A stretch of DNA of 23,062 nt, taken from Collodictyon triciliatum. Its lineage: Eukaryota; CRuMs. Of the stretch, positions 1 to 23,062 are shown one piece after another. A model generated the notes under the pieces. That model was not told the origin of the DNA, did not search any database, and saw only the letters and a list, made by a program, of their open reading frames with translations. The stretch is taken from assembly GCA_043381765.1 (NCBI GenBank), contig JBHJMP010000063.1, positions 1-23,062 of the forward strand, in the 5' to 3' direction. Position numbers and translations under genes: made by a program. Numbering within the stretch: position 1 is the first letter of the stretch; every line of letters starts with the position of its first letter.

Positions 1-100
1 ACTTTACTTTACTTTACTTTACTTTACTTTACTTTACTTTACTTTACTTTACTTTACTTTACTTTACTTTACTTTACTTTACTTTACTTTACTTTACTTT
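1..100. repeat. (ACTTT)n pentanucleotide microsatellite
   Basis: About twenty perfect ACTTT units run from the left edge of the window. The array probably continues outside it. It lies upstream of the kinase gene, so its left flank cannot be judged. Confidence 0.97.
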
Positions 101-145
101 CTTACTCATGTTACATATCGTAATACAAGGGTGTTTCTGTGGCAG

Positions 146-198
146 ACATTCGGCGCTCTGATTACATGGCTGACCAAAACAAGGACATAGATCGTGCA
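146..198 (+). other. possible 5' exon of the kinase gene
   Basis: A plausible acceptor (…tggcag) precedes a stop-free stretch with an ATG at 166, ending at a GT donor (gtaata) at 199. In this frame the end phase is 0, which matches an exon opening at 262 after an …aaag acceptor. The peptide is short and hydrophilic and not recognisable. The real start could be the ATG at 166 or lie further upstream. Sequence up to 145 is repeat plus AT-rich DNA with nothing else I can call. Confidence 0.25.
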
Positions 199-261
199 GT
201 AATAGTATTTTAACCTTAGCTACACTAAAACAATCGATCCTAAGCCAATTATTAAATAAAG

Positions 262-3047
<2,786 letters not shown>

Positions 3048-3914
3048 AAACACACAATACAATACATCGCCAGGAGCAAAGCAAGCTAAGGCTTTTTTGG
3101 GGGGGTTTGTTCTGTCATATGTGGACACGACAAAGAATATCACGTCTGTACAAATAACAACAACAAAAAATAAAATAAAATACGAATCTTACCGAAAAAC
3201 CGACGGTATAGGCACCGAACCAAAAATTATGTGTATGTGTGTGTTTTTTTTTTTCCCATTACTTTTTCTTATCATGATCGATATTGTGCCAAAGATGTAA
3301 TTTGTAGATTTGCTCCACTTTCAATATACATAACCCTTACACTCCAGAGGCCAGAAATCGTATTCACTCAACTGCCTATTACTACAACATGGGATGTCCT
3401 TTGCTCTGTTATCTTAAATATGGCCCCACTGGTCTACTATTTCGCAATATCCGAAAAGTGCAAAAGTATGTCCGACACTGTAGAGAACTTACAATTGTAT
3501 GCTAAGGTGCTCTAGATGATAAGGAGGTTATTTCGACACCACTTGCAATCCTCTCAGTCCGTCTTTTGGCCCAATCCCATATCGCTGTTTCTTTTATGAC
3601 ATCTGCGATGACTTAAGCACGGGAGGTAGGAAAGATTGATAAAGTAATATTTAAAAAGCGATTCACACAATGTTCATCTCTTGTCACCTTCCTGGTAACC
3701 ATAAATACTATCTCGAGAGTTGAAAAACAGCAATCAGTGGCGACCAGCAGTTCAATTGATATAAGCGCTTCTTTACACAGACTAGGTCGCATCATGCGAT
3801 TGAGTGTTTCGCACGATTTCGCACCAATTCAGGAACGTCTGATTTTTTTTTTTTATTAGAGGTTCCTTCCTGAGGGATAAGGAGCCTCCTCTTTCTGCAC
3901 CATCGTAGATGATG
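3048..3914. other. tail-to-tail intergenic region, kinase / ABC transporter
   Basis: This 867-nt region separates the stops of two convergent genes. An AATAAA lies at 3043-3048, overlapping the kinase stop, and A-rich AATAAA-like repeats follow near 3165-3180. One plus-strand open frame covers about 3312-3515, with a hydrophobic stretch and no recognisable domain. A 60-codon minus-strand frame covers 3613-3795. Neither has convincing splice partners or homology, so I do not call a gene. Confidence 0.5.
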
Positions 3915-14647
<10,733 letters not shown>

Positions 14648-15628
14648 GCAGAAACCTTCTACAAGCTTCTGCTACAACGTCTGCCAACCAAAAGGAAAAC
14701 AAAAAGAATAAAGGAATGATCGATAAGGAGGTAGGAAAAGAAAACCAAAGGTTAAGCCACAAGAATGTTTTCACAAGCCTGATCGCTCTAGCGACCAGAG
14801 TGACTTTGCCATAGCCACGCTCGGTTGCCCACGGACTTGAAAAGGTTTGTCCTGGCGCTAGCATTAATTATCCCTCTGTCGCTCACTGATAAAGCCTTGG
14901 CCGCGTGCCAGCCCACATTCCCAAGCCCTTCTCTTNNNNNNNNNNNNNNNNNNNNNNNNNNNNNNNNNNNNNNNNNNNNNNNNNNNNNNNNNNNNNNNNN
15001 NNNNNNNNNNNNNNNNNNNNNNNNNNNNNNNNNNNNNNNNNNNNNNNNNNNNNNNNNNNNNNNNNNNNNNNNNNNNNNNNNNNNNNNNNNNNNNNNNNNN
15101 NNNNNNNNNNNNNNNNNNNNNNNNNNNNNNNNNNNNNNNNNNNNNNNNACAGACCATGACGCTTATTCCATAAAAAGATGATAGAATCGTGACTTAAGTC
15201 TTCAGCCTCCAGACTAAGCCCCGCCAAAACTGGAATGGCCACCACACAGCCGAGCCGTGCGCCCGGGCGGGAAATCCCATATTGGTCCGGATTCACAGAA
15301 TGTCCAGTTTGTTTTGCGCTTCTGTTGCGCTTTTGAAATTTGGCTGTGATGAGGAGGAGATTCGCACATGAATCAGGTTGGGTCGCTGCCGGGCAGAGCA
15401 CAAGGAGGAGCAGCGAGAGGCCACCACAAACAAACAAAGAGATAAACAAACAAACAAACAAACAAACAAACAAACAAACAAACAAACAAACAAACAAACA
15501 AACAAACAAACAAACAAACAAACAAACAAACAAACAAACATACAAAGAAAGAAAGTCACAAAGAAAGGCCAGGCCGCGCAAGCACAACTGACACCGCCAC
15601 CCGCCAGAACACAGAAGCAGAACCCAAC
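14648..15628. promoter_or_regulatory. divergent intergenic region with gap and (AAAC)n tract
   Basis: This region lies between the start codons of the ABC transporter (minus) and ATP synthase subunit d (plus), so it should hold both promoters. A 213-nt gap covers 14936-15148. About 24 AAAC units run at 15444-15540, less than 100 nt from the subunit d start. Upstream of the transporter ATG, a minus-strand acceptor-like pyrimidine tract ending …ggcag at about 14682 hints at an intron in the 5' UTR. I see no clear TATA element. Composition becomes GC-rich from about 14.8 kb. Confidence 0.55.
15444..15540. repeat. (AAAC)n tetranucleotide microsatellite
   Basis: About 24 perfect AAAC units lie upstream of the ATP synthase subunit d start. 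The spurious Phe/Val/Cys/Leu-repeat ORF on the minus strand comes from this array. Confidence 0.97.
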
Positions 15629-16326
15629 ATGTCTGCAGGCCGCAACGCAAGAATCGTCGTGGACTGGCTAGGCCTCTCAGCCCGCCTGCGTGACGGCGCC
15701 TCCCGTGCCGAGCTCGACAAGCTGCGCGGCATGATCTCCGAGATCGACTCGCAGCACCGCGCCCTCACGGCAAAGCTCAGCCCCATCGACTGGGACCAGT
15801 GGAAGAGCACGATCCGCACCCCAGGCGTGGTGGACGATCTCCGCAAGGTACGGGCAACAAAAAAAAAAAATAAGATTGACAGAACAGAAAGCAAAAGGAA
15901 AAGGGAAAGGAAAAGAAGTCAGCCTGGACAAAAGCAGCAAGACTAACAGCCCTCCGACTCAGTCCTACGAAGGCTTCTCGGTCCCGGCCTTCGAGACCTC
16001 CGCCCTGGAGAAGCGCGTCCAGGCCGCCTATGCTGCATACGTGAGTACTAGCTTGCCCTTGCCCTTGCCCTTGCCCTTGCAGATTCAACTCGAGTGGCTG
16101 ACTGCTTGCTTCTCTTTCGCACGGCGCGTATGTGCCCCAGCAAGAGGAGTCTGCCGCCGAGGCCAAGGACTCTGCCGAGCGACTCCAGGCGCTGGACGCC
16201 CGCATTGCCGTCCTGGATGCCCGCATGGCCCTGGAGGACGTCACCGTCGAGGACGAGCTCCGCAACAACCCCGAGATTGCCCGCGAGATCGAGAAGGAGA
16301 TCCGCGAGGACAACTGGGACGAGTAA
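15629..16326 (+). CDS. ATP synthase subunit d, mitochondrial (F1Fo peripheral stalk)
   Basis: Peripheral-stalk (stator) subunit of mitochondrial ATP synthase, called ATP5PD in animals and Atp7 in yeast. Exons: 15629-15847, 15963-16040, 16141-16326, all phase 0, giving 160 aa, the usual animal-type length. Diagnostic features are an N-terminal VDWLGL segment, PIDWDQWKSTI followed by GVVDDLRK, then a SYEGFSVP segment, a long charged helix, and a C-terminal acidic block ending DNWDE (cf. the conserved K.W region in Atp7). It has no long cleavable presequence, as is usual for this subunit. The start is in a good context (CCAACATG). Intron donors are gtacgg and gtgagt. Intron 1 has a CTAAC branch-site-like motif about 20 nt before its acceptor. 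Codons are strongly GC-ending (54 of 61 in exon 3), unlike the neighbouring transporter. The alternative, another small coiled-coil protein, is unlikely. Confidence 0.92.
16052..16080. repeat. (CTTGCC)n hexanucleotide repeat, intronic
   Basis: Four to five CTTGCC units start about 12 nt after the donor of ATP synthase subunit d intron 2 (16041-16140). Confidence 0.9.
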
Positions 16327-16660
16327 GCAGAAGCTGCTTTGGCCCTGCACTGCTCCGCAACGCAAACCTCCTCTTCCAGACTCTCATCAGCCAAGCCGCT
16401 CGCTACATAAACAAGCACAATAGCCCATTGCCCTCCCTCTTCTTGGATGTGGTGGGATTGTGTGGCTCGGCTTTATTAATCTCCTTTCTCCCGGCCAAAA
16501 GGGGGGGTTGTGATGGTGTGCCGGCGGTGGCTGCGCGTGATCTTTCCCCTGGGTCGTCTGCGAAGCCTGAACATACGAGGGGCTTATTTTCTTGTATTCA
16601 TTTCATTTCCCGTTTGGAATTTCAATAAGAAGGTGCTGCTGGGGTGTGTTGAGACCTGGA
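16327..16660. other. tail-to-tail intergenic region, ATP synthase d / dynein light chain
   Basis: This 334-nt region separates two convergent stop codons. It is GC-rich and has no long ORF of its own beyond shadows of the flanking genes. No clear AATAAA follows the subunit d stop; the closest is AATAAG near 16625. Confidence 0.6.
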
Positions 16661-17817
16661 TTATATGGCTAGTCCGAAGACGCTGGTGATGCAGTACATG
16701 GTTTTGTTCTCCCAGCGGTGGGTGCAGCTACCTACGAGCGAGAGTTTGAACAGATATAAGTGAGATACTGATGCGGGGTGGTGATTTAGTCGACTGGGTG
16801 GTGGCTGGGGGTTAGATGGTAATTATGGTGCACGGGTCTGCGGCAGTAGAGATGCGGGTGTAGTGGTTAAGGAGTGAAAAGCCTCCAAAAAAAAAACATA
16901 TATAATGCCAATCATGACTCGTGAATTTAATTCTATCTAATCTTTCATTTTCATTTGTCTTTATATAAATGGAATACCGTCAGTTTGTGTATCCCAGTAA
17001 CTCGAGCTTGCGGTGTGGAGACCAGCCCCATTTTTTTGCATAATAATGCATGTGACTACAGTTTATAGGGTGAATTGTTATTACACTTTGATGTCTTGTT
17101 TTTGTTCTTGTTTTTTGTTTTTTGTTTTTTTTGTCTACGGTAGAATAGACGGGGAAACAAAGGCCTATAAGACTTGGGACGCTCCTGGACCGCAAACATA
17201 TGAGGGTGGGAACAAAGTTTGTCCATCATAAGGCCTCGTTCACTCATCGATGGAGACCAATACATAAAAATGAATATCTTATTACCAATGTACTTGAATG
17301 GCTTGTTCAGCGCAGCGAGCCTTTTCATCGTTTGTTCTACAATATTTGAAGTCCATTGCCCCACTTTGTTGTGGTTGTATACAGACGTCTGCAATGTTGC
17401 CTCAACAGCCTAGATAGTTTTGCGTGTGGAATGATATTGTAAATATCATGTTGGAGACTGACCAACCACATCTTTTAGTTTGGAAAAGAGTGGTGGGCAT
17501 ACCCACCTGAAGAGAAAAGAAAATAAAATAAAGAAGGATAGAATACCAACTGTTTTTACGTAATTCTTATGAATGTGGAATTCTTACGTCTTTGATAATG
17601 TTGTTCACGTCTTCCTGAACGAACGCCGCCTACAAAAAAAAACAAATATATTTATATTTTTGATTTTATTTATTTGTGTGTTTGTGTTTGTGTTTGTGTG
17701 TTGTTTGTTGTTTGTTGTTTGTTGTTTGTTGTTTGTTGTTTGTTGTTTGTTGTTTGTTGTTTGTTGTTTGTTGTTTGTTGTTTGTTGNNNNNNNNNNNNN
17801 NNNNNNNNNNNNNNNNN

Positions 17818-17864
<47 letters not shown>

Positions 17865-17997
17865 GCTCAGAACATATAAAATATGGGCATATGGAAAGGA
17901 ATAAAACATGGAAGATAAGGGAGATATATATGCAAAAAGAAGGATAGCGCGACTTTGTTGAAACTCTTACTTCTTCAGAACTTTGCAAGTCGTCCAT
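16661..17997 (-). CDS. dynein light chain, Tctex1 type (DYNLT)
   Basis: Light chain of the cytoplasmic or axonemal dynein motor; homologues form dimers that bind the intermediate chain and link cargo. Exons in coding order: 17997-17971, 17629-17588, 17409-17286, 17055-16978, 16731-16661. All phases agree and give 113 aa, the same length as the mammalian DYNLT1 product. Recognisable Tctex1 blocks are [45 protein letters not shown], and the C-terminal [10 protein letters not shown] with FGLAI at the end. The first two exons (9 and 14 codons) are small but join in phase to the conserved N-terminal helix (VNNIIKD). Introns have ordinary donors (gtaaga, gtaaga, gtaata, gtattc). The last exon is GC-rich like the neighbouring ATP synthase gene, while the first four are AT-leaning. 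Family assignment is very secure; cytoplasmic versus flagellar role cannot be told. Confidence 0.96.
17700..17862. repeat. (GTTGTTT)n and (TTG)n repeats with a 30-nt gap, intronic
   Basis: About 12 heptanucleotide units are followed by a 30-N gap (17788-17817) and then about 15 TTG units. All lie in the first intron of the dynein light chain gene (17630-17970). The gap is within the low-complexity block, so intron length is uncertain. Confidence 0.95.
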
Positions 17998-18156
17998 GAT
18001 CGGTCTGTCTTTACCGCGGCGATGGAAATGAAAAAAGAGAGAGAGAGAGGAATAGAAGGCTTTGGCCCTTTTCTAGTTGGTCACTGGAGTATATACAAGC
18101 ATTACATATGTGATAGTTAGTCCACATTATTCAGCGTAGTGGAAGTTAGGCCATCA

Positions 18157-18621
18157 CTTTAAAGCTGTGCCGGAAGAGAGCGGCTCTTCAGAGCTGTGAT
18201 CCGCAGATGAATGGCTTTGTGAGCCTTCCGAACTGCCTGCCGCTTGAATCGATTGGTTCTTGATTTAGTGATAGACCAAGACGAGCGCTCCATCCAGATT
18301 TGGCTGTCGTTACCAGATCCACCCACAGCCATTATTCTTATGATTATTCTGGAAATTAACTCATATTCCTCTAAACGTCGAATACACCCCATAATTTCGG
18401 GCTGTTTGTATATTCTATTCCGTTTGATAGGGTCTTGCATATGTGCATGTGTGATTTCGTATTCTGCAGCTTGTTACTGCCTGTAAATTTGATTTATTTT
18501 CCGCTGGAGACGCCCTGTTCATGGATGACTTGAGTGTATCAGGTATTGGATACCTATCGCCTATATACATATCACCTTTTACATCGCGCAAGATGGGGGA
18601 GTATTGTAAGTTGCTTCGCAT
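18157..18621 (-). other. unresolved ORF-rich stretch, possible small gene
   Basis: This lies between the 3' end of the Mg2+ transporter and the start of the dynein light chain gene. On the minus strand an ATG at 18621 opens a hydrophilic frame of about 47 codons ending at a possible donor (gtaaca). A second 93-codon frame ends at 18159, rich in basic residues, and two other frames are also open near the end (one Ser-rich). The plus strand is open too (18244-18486 and 18471-18718), the latter with an acceptor-like tract. Base composition at 18155-18320 is higher in GC than its flanks. I recognise no domain and could not find a unique set of exons, so strand and even coding status are open. Confidence 0.25.
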
Positions 18622-18832
18622 ACATACTTCATATATTTGTTTATTTATTTCATTCCAGGTGGACTTGAATAAAGAAAAATTCCATCCTCATGATAGAAAG
18701 TCTAGTGATTTGCTATGATGTTGTCTCTAAGGCCCAAAAGTTCGCGTGAAAAGCAAGCGCATGTATTGTAAGAGGAAAATATCAAAAAAAGGAAATAGTC
18801 GAGGACTCACGACTAGTGTTTTTCTTGAAGGC

Positions 18833-21800
18833 TTAAAGCAATCCTCTTTTTCGAAAGTATGTTCCTAGTACTATAACGACTAGAGCCATTAATGAACATA
18901 TGCCCCAAAACCAATTCAGAGTGGACACCGTCTCTCCAGGAACGTGGACATTCATCCCAAACAACCCAGCTATTATATATGGGTGTGGTAATGGTCAATT
19001 GTTTTAAATATTGATTTTTACACTAAAGATTTCATCAAGAGATATAGTAATCCAAATGCCCAATAAAATTAACATGGTGAGTGGAGAGGGCTCCACCTAA
19101 CCTTTTCACTAAGTCCATTGTATGTATATAGTTGCATACCTATCAACGTTAGTGGGAGAATAATCGTGGATAGAGAAGTTAGCCGTTTGATGAGAATATT
19201 TGTTTCATCCGAACTCTGCGCGTTTTTTACAGATGCCTATATTCGTATCATTCAAGACATCAAACAAATAGCAAGGTTTCCTTCATGCATACTAGGAATT
19301 TTTTAAAAAAAAAAAAAAAAAAAAAGAAAAATAAAGCATTCAAAAAACCTACCAACGCCAAATAATTCGAATGTGAATTATCCAAATTTTCACGCCCAAT
19401 CTAAATAGAACGATGATATTTAATACGAATATCACAAGTTGACCAAAACCGCAACTATAAAACCGTACATCATAATTATCATTTGTATTTTAAAAAGTGC
19501 TGCTTTGTAAATGAGTTTTAAAAAACAGACTTAATTATAAGGTACTTGCATTTAAGATAAAATTTATGAATTACAGCAGGGGAAGTTTTTTTTAATTTAC
19601 TTGAATTTATTCTTTATTTATTGGTCAAAATGTTATTTTTTTTGTTTCTTAGTCTTGTTTAATGAAGTATAACCTCTAAGCTTAAACGCATTTTTACAGT
19701 GGAATCAAGGAGAGTTCTGAAGTAAAGCTAAAAAAAAAAACGGATAAAAGATTTACCCTTCTTTTATATATTTTCGACATTGACCAAACTCATGCAAATA
19801 TAACAATGTAAAAAGAGGAGTGTCAAAAAAAAAAAAAAAAAAAAAAAAGGCCAATCGCGCAACTTATTGTGTGATTTTAAAAAAAGTACTCATACCTGAG
19901 TGGTTCGATTTATTCCTCCAGCGTTTGTTGTGGACAGTGAAAGAAATATTTGCTTTGGTAAAGTGGTTTATTAAAATGGTAACCAAAATTAATATCCTTT
20001 TTCATTCTTACATTCTGCTGGATTACACTTTCATACTATCAAAGTTTATACGTAACTAAAAAAAAAAAATTAGCATTTTAGAATAAAAAAAAAAAAAAAA
20101 TTAGCATTTTAGAATAAAAAAAAAAAAACAAACTTGCTTTACTGACATGAGCCAGAACAAGGATGAAAGTTGGGTATTAGCCGCTTGAATTCTTCTCAGA
20201 AGATCAGCCGTTTCGGATGAGCTATGTTGGTCGTAAATGAATTTGTTTTTTGTTTTTTTATTCTTCCTTTCAACTTTTGTGCAGTCGTAAATGAATTTGT
20301 TACTTGACCAAAATAAGCGGAAGAGGAGGAAATTCATAGACCCAAAATCTTTCAAATATATGCAAAGGGTAGCGAACCAGAGATACCTTGAGAATAAAAC
20401 GAGTGCCAACTCATCTAACGTTTGGACCTCAAAAATCGTGGCACCAACGCGTTTTTCAAATTCGATGACCTACATTATTGGCGCATGCAAGAATATTTTT
20501 TTCTTTCGTAATTGACAAATGAAAATGACAGAGATGGAAAACAAAGTTACGGTGATAACTATATCAATGGAATGAATACTAACTAGAGATATGAAAGGAA
20601 AGGGCTAAGATAGAAAATAGGTTGTAATTGTAAGTATGTGTAATTATAAATTCAATTACCGAATTTTTCAAAATCATGTACAAGCACCTATCCGGAGTGT
20701 GAATATTGCCAGTTGACTCAGCCGTATATAGAGAATTTGTAACTAACGGTGTAAAATAAAAGTTACAGAAGGAGCCCAACATCCCCACCATCTTGCACAA
20801 AATTGGATGGGAGAATGAAAAAAAGTTACGGAATATGATAGAATACAAAGATAGGATTCTCGTAGCTCTAATTACGGAAGAGCAAAAAGTACATAGTTAT
20901 TCTTTATAAACCAAACCAGAAAAAAGAGAAACCAAGACTACGTTTATTTACGTAATAAAAAGAAAAAACAATGATTCAAATGAATGAGTATCAAATATAT
21001 ATTCGAATAATTACCACAAGGAAGGGGTATTGGGTGAAACGTGATAATGAAATTTGAAAAAATCAAAAACCGCAGAGGAATTACATTCGTCCACATATTT
21101 GGATCATTTGGAGATATCTGGAAATTAATTTCGAGAAAGCAAATTTCATAATTAAAATGAACACACATCACAATTATTCAATTATATATAAAAAACAAAA
21201 AGGAAACCTCGTGTATAATGATAAAGATGTAGTTATCCATAATTTCAAATTTTTCCCTCGTCTCTGTAGAAATGCATTCGCGCCTGTAAGTAATTTCAGC
21301 AATGAATAGTATGTATTGAACAGTTAAAAAGGGGGGAAAAGAAAAGAAGAAAAGAAAAGAAGAAAAGAAAAGAAGAAAAGAAAAGAAGAAAAGAAGAAAA
21401 GAACAAGAAAAAGAACAAGAAAAAGAACAAGAAAAAGAACAAGAAAAAGAACAAGAAAAAGAACAAGAAAAAGAAAAAACATATACGAGAATCCCTCTAG
21501 AAATACACAACAGCAAAAAGATCTTACGTTGTCAGTGGATGTAGCTTAAATATGATCTCTATCAAGAACATTTCCTTTATGATGAATGATAATTAAAGGT
21601 ATTGATTTCAATGATGAAGTTTAGCATATATATCTTACAATTGCATTTGTAGCTTGGAAGTCAATCCAGAATGGGGGTAAGTCTCTTAAGGAAGAAGTTG
21701 TGTGCTTTTGCATTTCGGTCTATTGTTTTTATTTATTTTTTAATAGGAGTTGCTTCAATCTATACTTCATACTGTAACAAACTTTTTCCTTGATTCGATT

Positions 21801-22854
21801 CAAAAATACTATGACAAACCTTTAAAAAAATATCCAAGTCTTTAATATTTGCGAATTCAATATAGCCATATGCAGATCCAACGATTTTGCATTTGAAATT
21901 TGATTTTGGGATCATCACGCTGCTAGAAATTAAATCGAAGCGACTGAAATCGTCCAAATACCCTTTCAACTAAGAATAGTTATGAAAATATGAAACACGC
22001 TATAAATATTTTGTTGCTCTCTTCTCCTATTGTATGGGTTATTTTTACTTTTTATATTGCAATTTGATAAATGGGTACATGAGCTCATTTGCTTATTATT
22101 ATTTTTTAATTCAGATTAAAATCTTCAGCGCTGAGTACTACCTTTGAATTTTTAAACTCTGTTGAGATGATATTTTCGGTGTAATTTGTTGATGCATGTA
22201 CTTTGTCCTCATAGTTTAGATCATGGAAGGTCTATTATAAAAAATGATGTTAGTTATAATACATCAGCGTCGATAGAGCTGAATCATAGGGTGTATTTTA
22301 GAGGCATTTTGCAAAGTTACTCAAAAAAAAAAACTGTATATTTGATAGAAGGTTTGAAGTGAGCGTTTAGAGAATAAAATGTTGCATGAGCTTCAAGAAA
22401 AGATTTCAATAAATAAGATAAACAAGCAATTAAAATAATAAAAGAAAATCAGAGAAATGAGAGAGAACCAGAGGGACTTGCCGCTCATGAAGACTTTACC
22501 AACAAGAATCAAATTATGAAAATGTCATATATATTTATTCATATATCTGCAATTATTTTTTAGACTTTTGTACCAGAGCTTATGTTGAGAAAATGAGGCC
22601 AAATCATGGGGCAGAAAAAAAAAAAGAAGTGGAGTTAATATTGAGCCCAACCCAGGGGCGGTGTGCGGTAAGCTCCGAAGAAGTACCTGGTCTGTAGAGT
22701 ACAAGAGGTCAAAGTCAGGCAGTTCTTCACCAGCAGACAATTCCCTGAGTCTTTCGTTCGCAGATATTTCCTCCAAGCGGCGCTGCATAGTGCCAGCCGG
22801 GAGTGAAAATGAAGTTCTTGTCGTCCTGAGGGAGACACGGCGACTTTGATCCAT
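18833..22854 (-). CDS. CorA-family Mg2+ transporter, GMN motif
   Basis: Predicted divalent-cation (mainly Mg2+) channel of the CorA/Mrs2/Alr1 superfamily, which works as a membrane pentamer. Exons in coding order: 22854-22687, 22231-22142, 21969-21820, 21719-21639, 21574-21528, 21283-21208, 21117-21015, 20742-20660, 20469-20387, 20221-20143, 19952-19896, 19727-19674, 19400-19353, 19215-19140, 18969-18833. All phases agree, giving 443 aa. Landmarks: LPPFWIDFQ (about 150), FKLHPLT then ECISTETREK (about 172-190), YIFIIIHE, a FIITFHPIPLP strand, the long CorA helix with VIEFEKRV, LYFRTLLD, TM1 at about 381-402 (LTSLSTIILPLTLI), the AGLFGMN selectivity signature at 399-405, TM2 at about 417-436, and a short basic tail. 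No mitochondrial presequence is obvious, which favours a plasma or vacuolar membrane over an Mrs2 role. Residues 1-136 are not conserved family sequence. The exon 20742-20660 acceptor and the small exon 19952-19896 are the weakest calls. Confidence 0.93.
20070..20128. repeat. tandem duplication of a ~31-nt AT-rich unit, intronic
   Basis: TTAGCATTTTAGAAT plus a poly-A run occurs twice head-to-tail (20070-20100 and 20101-20128), inside the Mg2+ transporter intron 19953-20142. Confidence 0.9.
21325..21478. repeat. polypurine tract with 12-bp tandem repeat, intronic
   Basis: A G/A-only block of AAAAG and AAG units is followed by about six copies of a 12-mer (GAACAAGAAAAA) from about 21401. It lies in the Mg2+ transporter intron 21284-21527, where it reads as a long polypyrimidine tract on the transcribed strand. 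Confidence 0.9.
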
Positions 22855-23062
22855 TCCTCAAGTCCAGGGCAACAACCAGCAGCTTCTAAGTTGCCAGGCA
22901 AGGAAGCAGGGTTAAGAATCAGATGAATAATCTAATAGATAAATGTGTATTAACTTAAGGTGATAACAGCGCTTCGCAATCAGCCCTTTCACGCATTTTT
23001 TTTTTTTTTTTGCGTGTGTTTTTGGGGCGGTGGGCAATCGGACGTGCGCCTCTTTATCCACC
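22855..23062 (-). promoter_or_regulatory. upstream flank of the Mg2+ transporter gene
   Basis: This should hold the 5' UTR and core promoter of the minus-strand gene. It has a T-run (22996-23010) and a moderately GC-rich end. I see no specific element and no other ORF worth calling. Confidence 0.35.

Noticed and set aside
14883-15650. Minus-strand ORF with FVCL repeats
   Set aside because: It translates the (AAAC)n tract and N and has no start or homology support.
15777-16418. Long antisense and alternate-frame ORFs over ATP synthase subunit d
   Set aside because: High GC leaves all frames open. The plus-strand frame with two introns is the one that matches the family.
15200-16870. Contamination or recent horizontal transfer as the source of the GC-rich island
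   Set aside because: The dynein light chain gene crosses the boundary with intact phase and sequence, and subunit d shares the intron-containing structure of its neighbours. A misjoin inside 16732-16977 is still possible but not needed.
22465-22479. 15-nt candidate exon between the first two exons of the Mg2+ transporter
   Set aside because: It is phase-neutral and has AG and GT flanks, but this is expected by chance at that size and no homology supports it.

Overview
This is a gene-dense, intron-rich nuclear segment from a eukaryote, probably a unicellular or early-diverging lineage such as an amoebozoan, holozoan or zoosporic fungus. The evidence is five protein genes split by GT-AG introns, a TKL-type kinase, a cytoplasmic dynein light chain of the Tctex1 family, and very abundant long microsatellites. 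The lineage is inferred and not proven. Most ORFs in the window are repeat artefacts or shadows. The real genes were rebuilt exon by exon from splice sites, intron phase and family alignment.

Layout. (1) ~262-3047, plus strand: a TKL serine/threonine kinase in about ten exons; its 5' end is uncertain. (2) 3915-14647, minus strand: a full-length ABCC (MRP-type) ABC transporter in at least 38 exons, from a start codon at 14647 to a TGA at 3915. A 532-nt assembly gap removes part of its first membrane domain. It is tail-to-tail with the kinase. (3) 14648-15628: a divergent intergenic region with an assembly gap and an (AAAC)n tract. (4) 15629-16326, plus: subunit d of mitochondrial F1Fo ATP synthase, three exons, 160 aa. 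(5) 16661-17997, minus: a Tctex1 dynein light chain, five exons, 113 aa, tail-to-tail with the ATP synthase gene. (6) 18157-18621: ORF-rich sequence I could not resolve. (7) 18833-22854, minus: a CorA-family Mg2+ transporter, 15 exons, 443 aa, with the GMN signature.

The genes do not form a pathway. They are unrelated housekeeping, transport and signalling genes. What is unusual is architectural. The 5' splice sites are very degenerate. Two introns appear to be GC-AG. One exon is 23 nt, and one 48-nt intron is in frame and stop-free. Long microsatellites with different units sit almost only in introns and intergenic DNA. A sharp GC-rich island (about 15.2-16.85 kb) has its right edge inside the dynein light chain gene. 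I did not find a convincing new multi-gene system.
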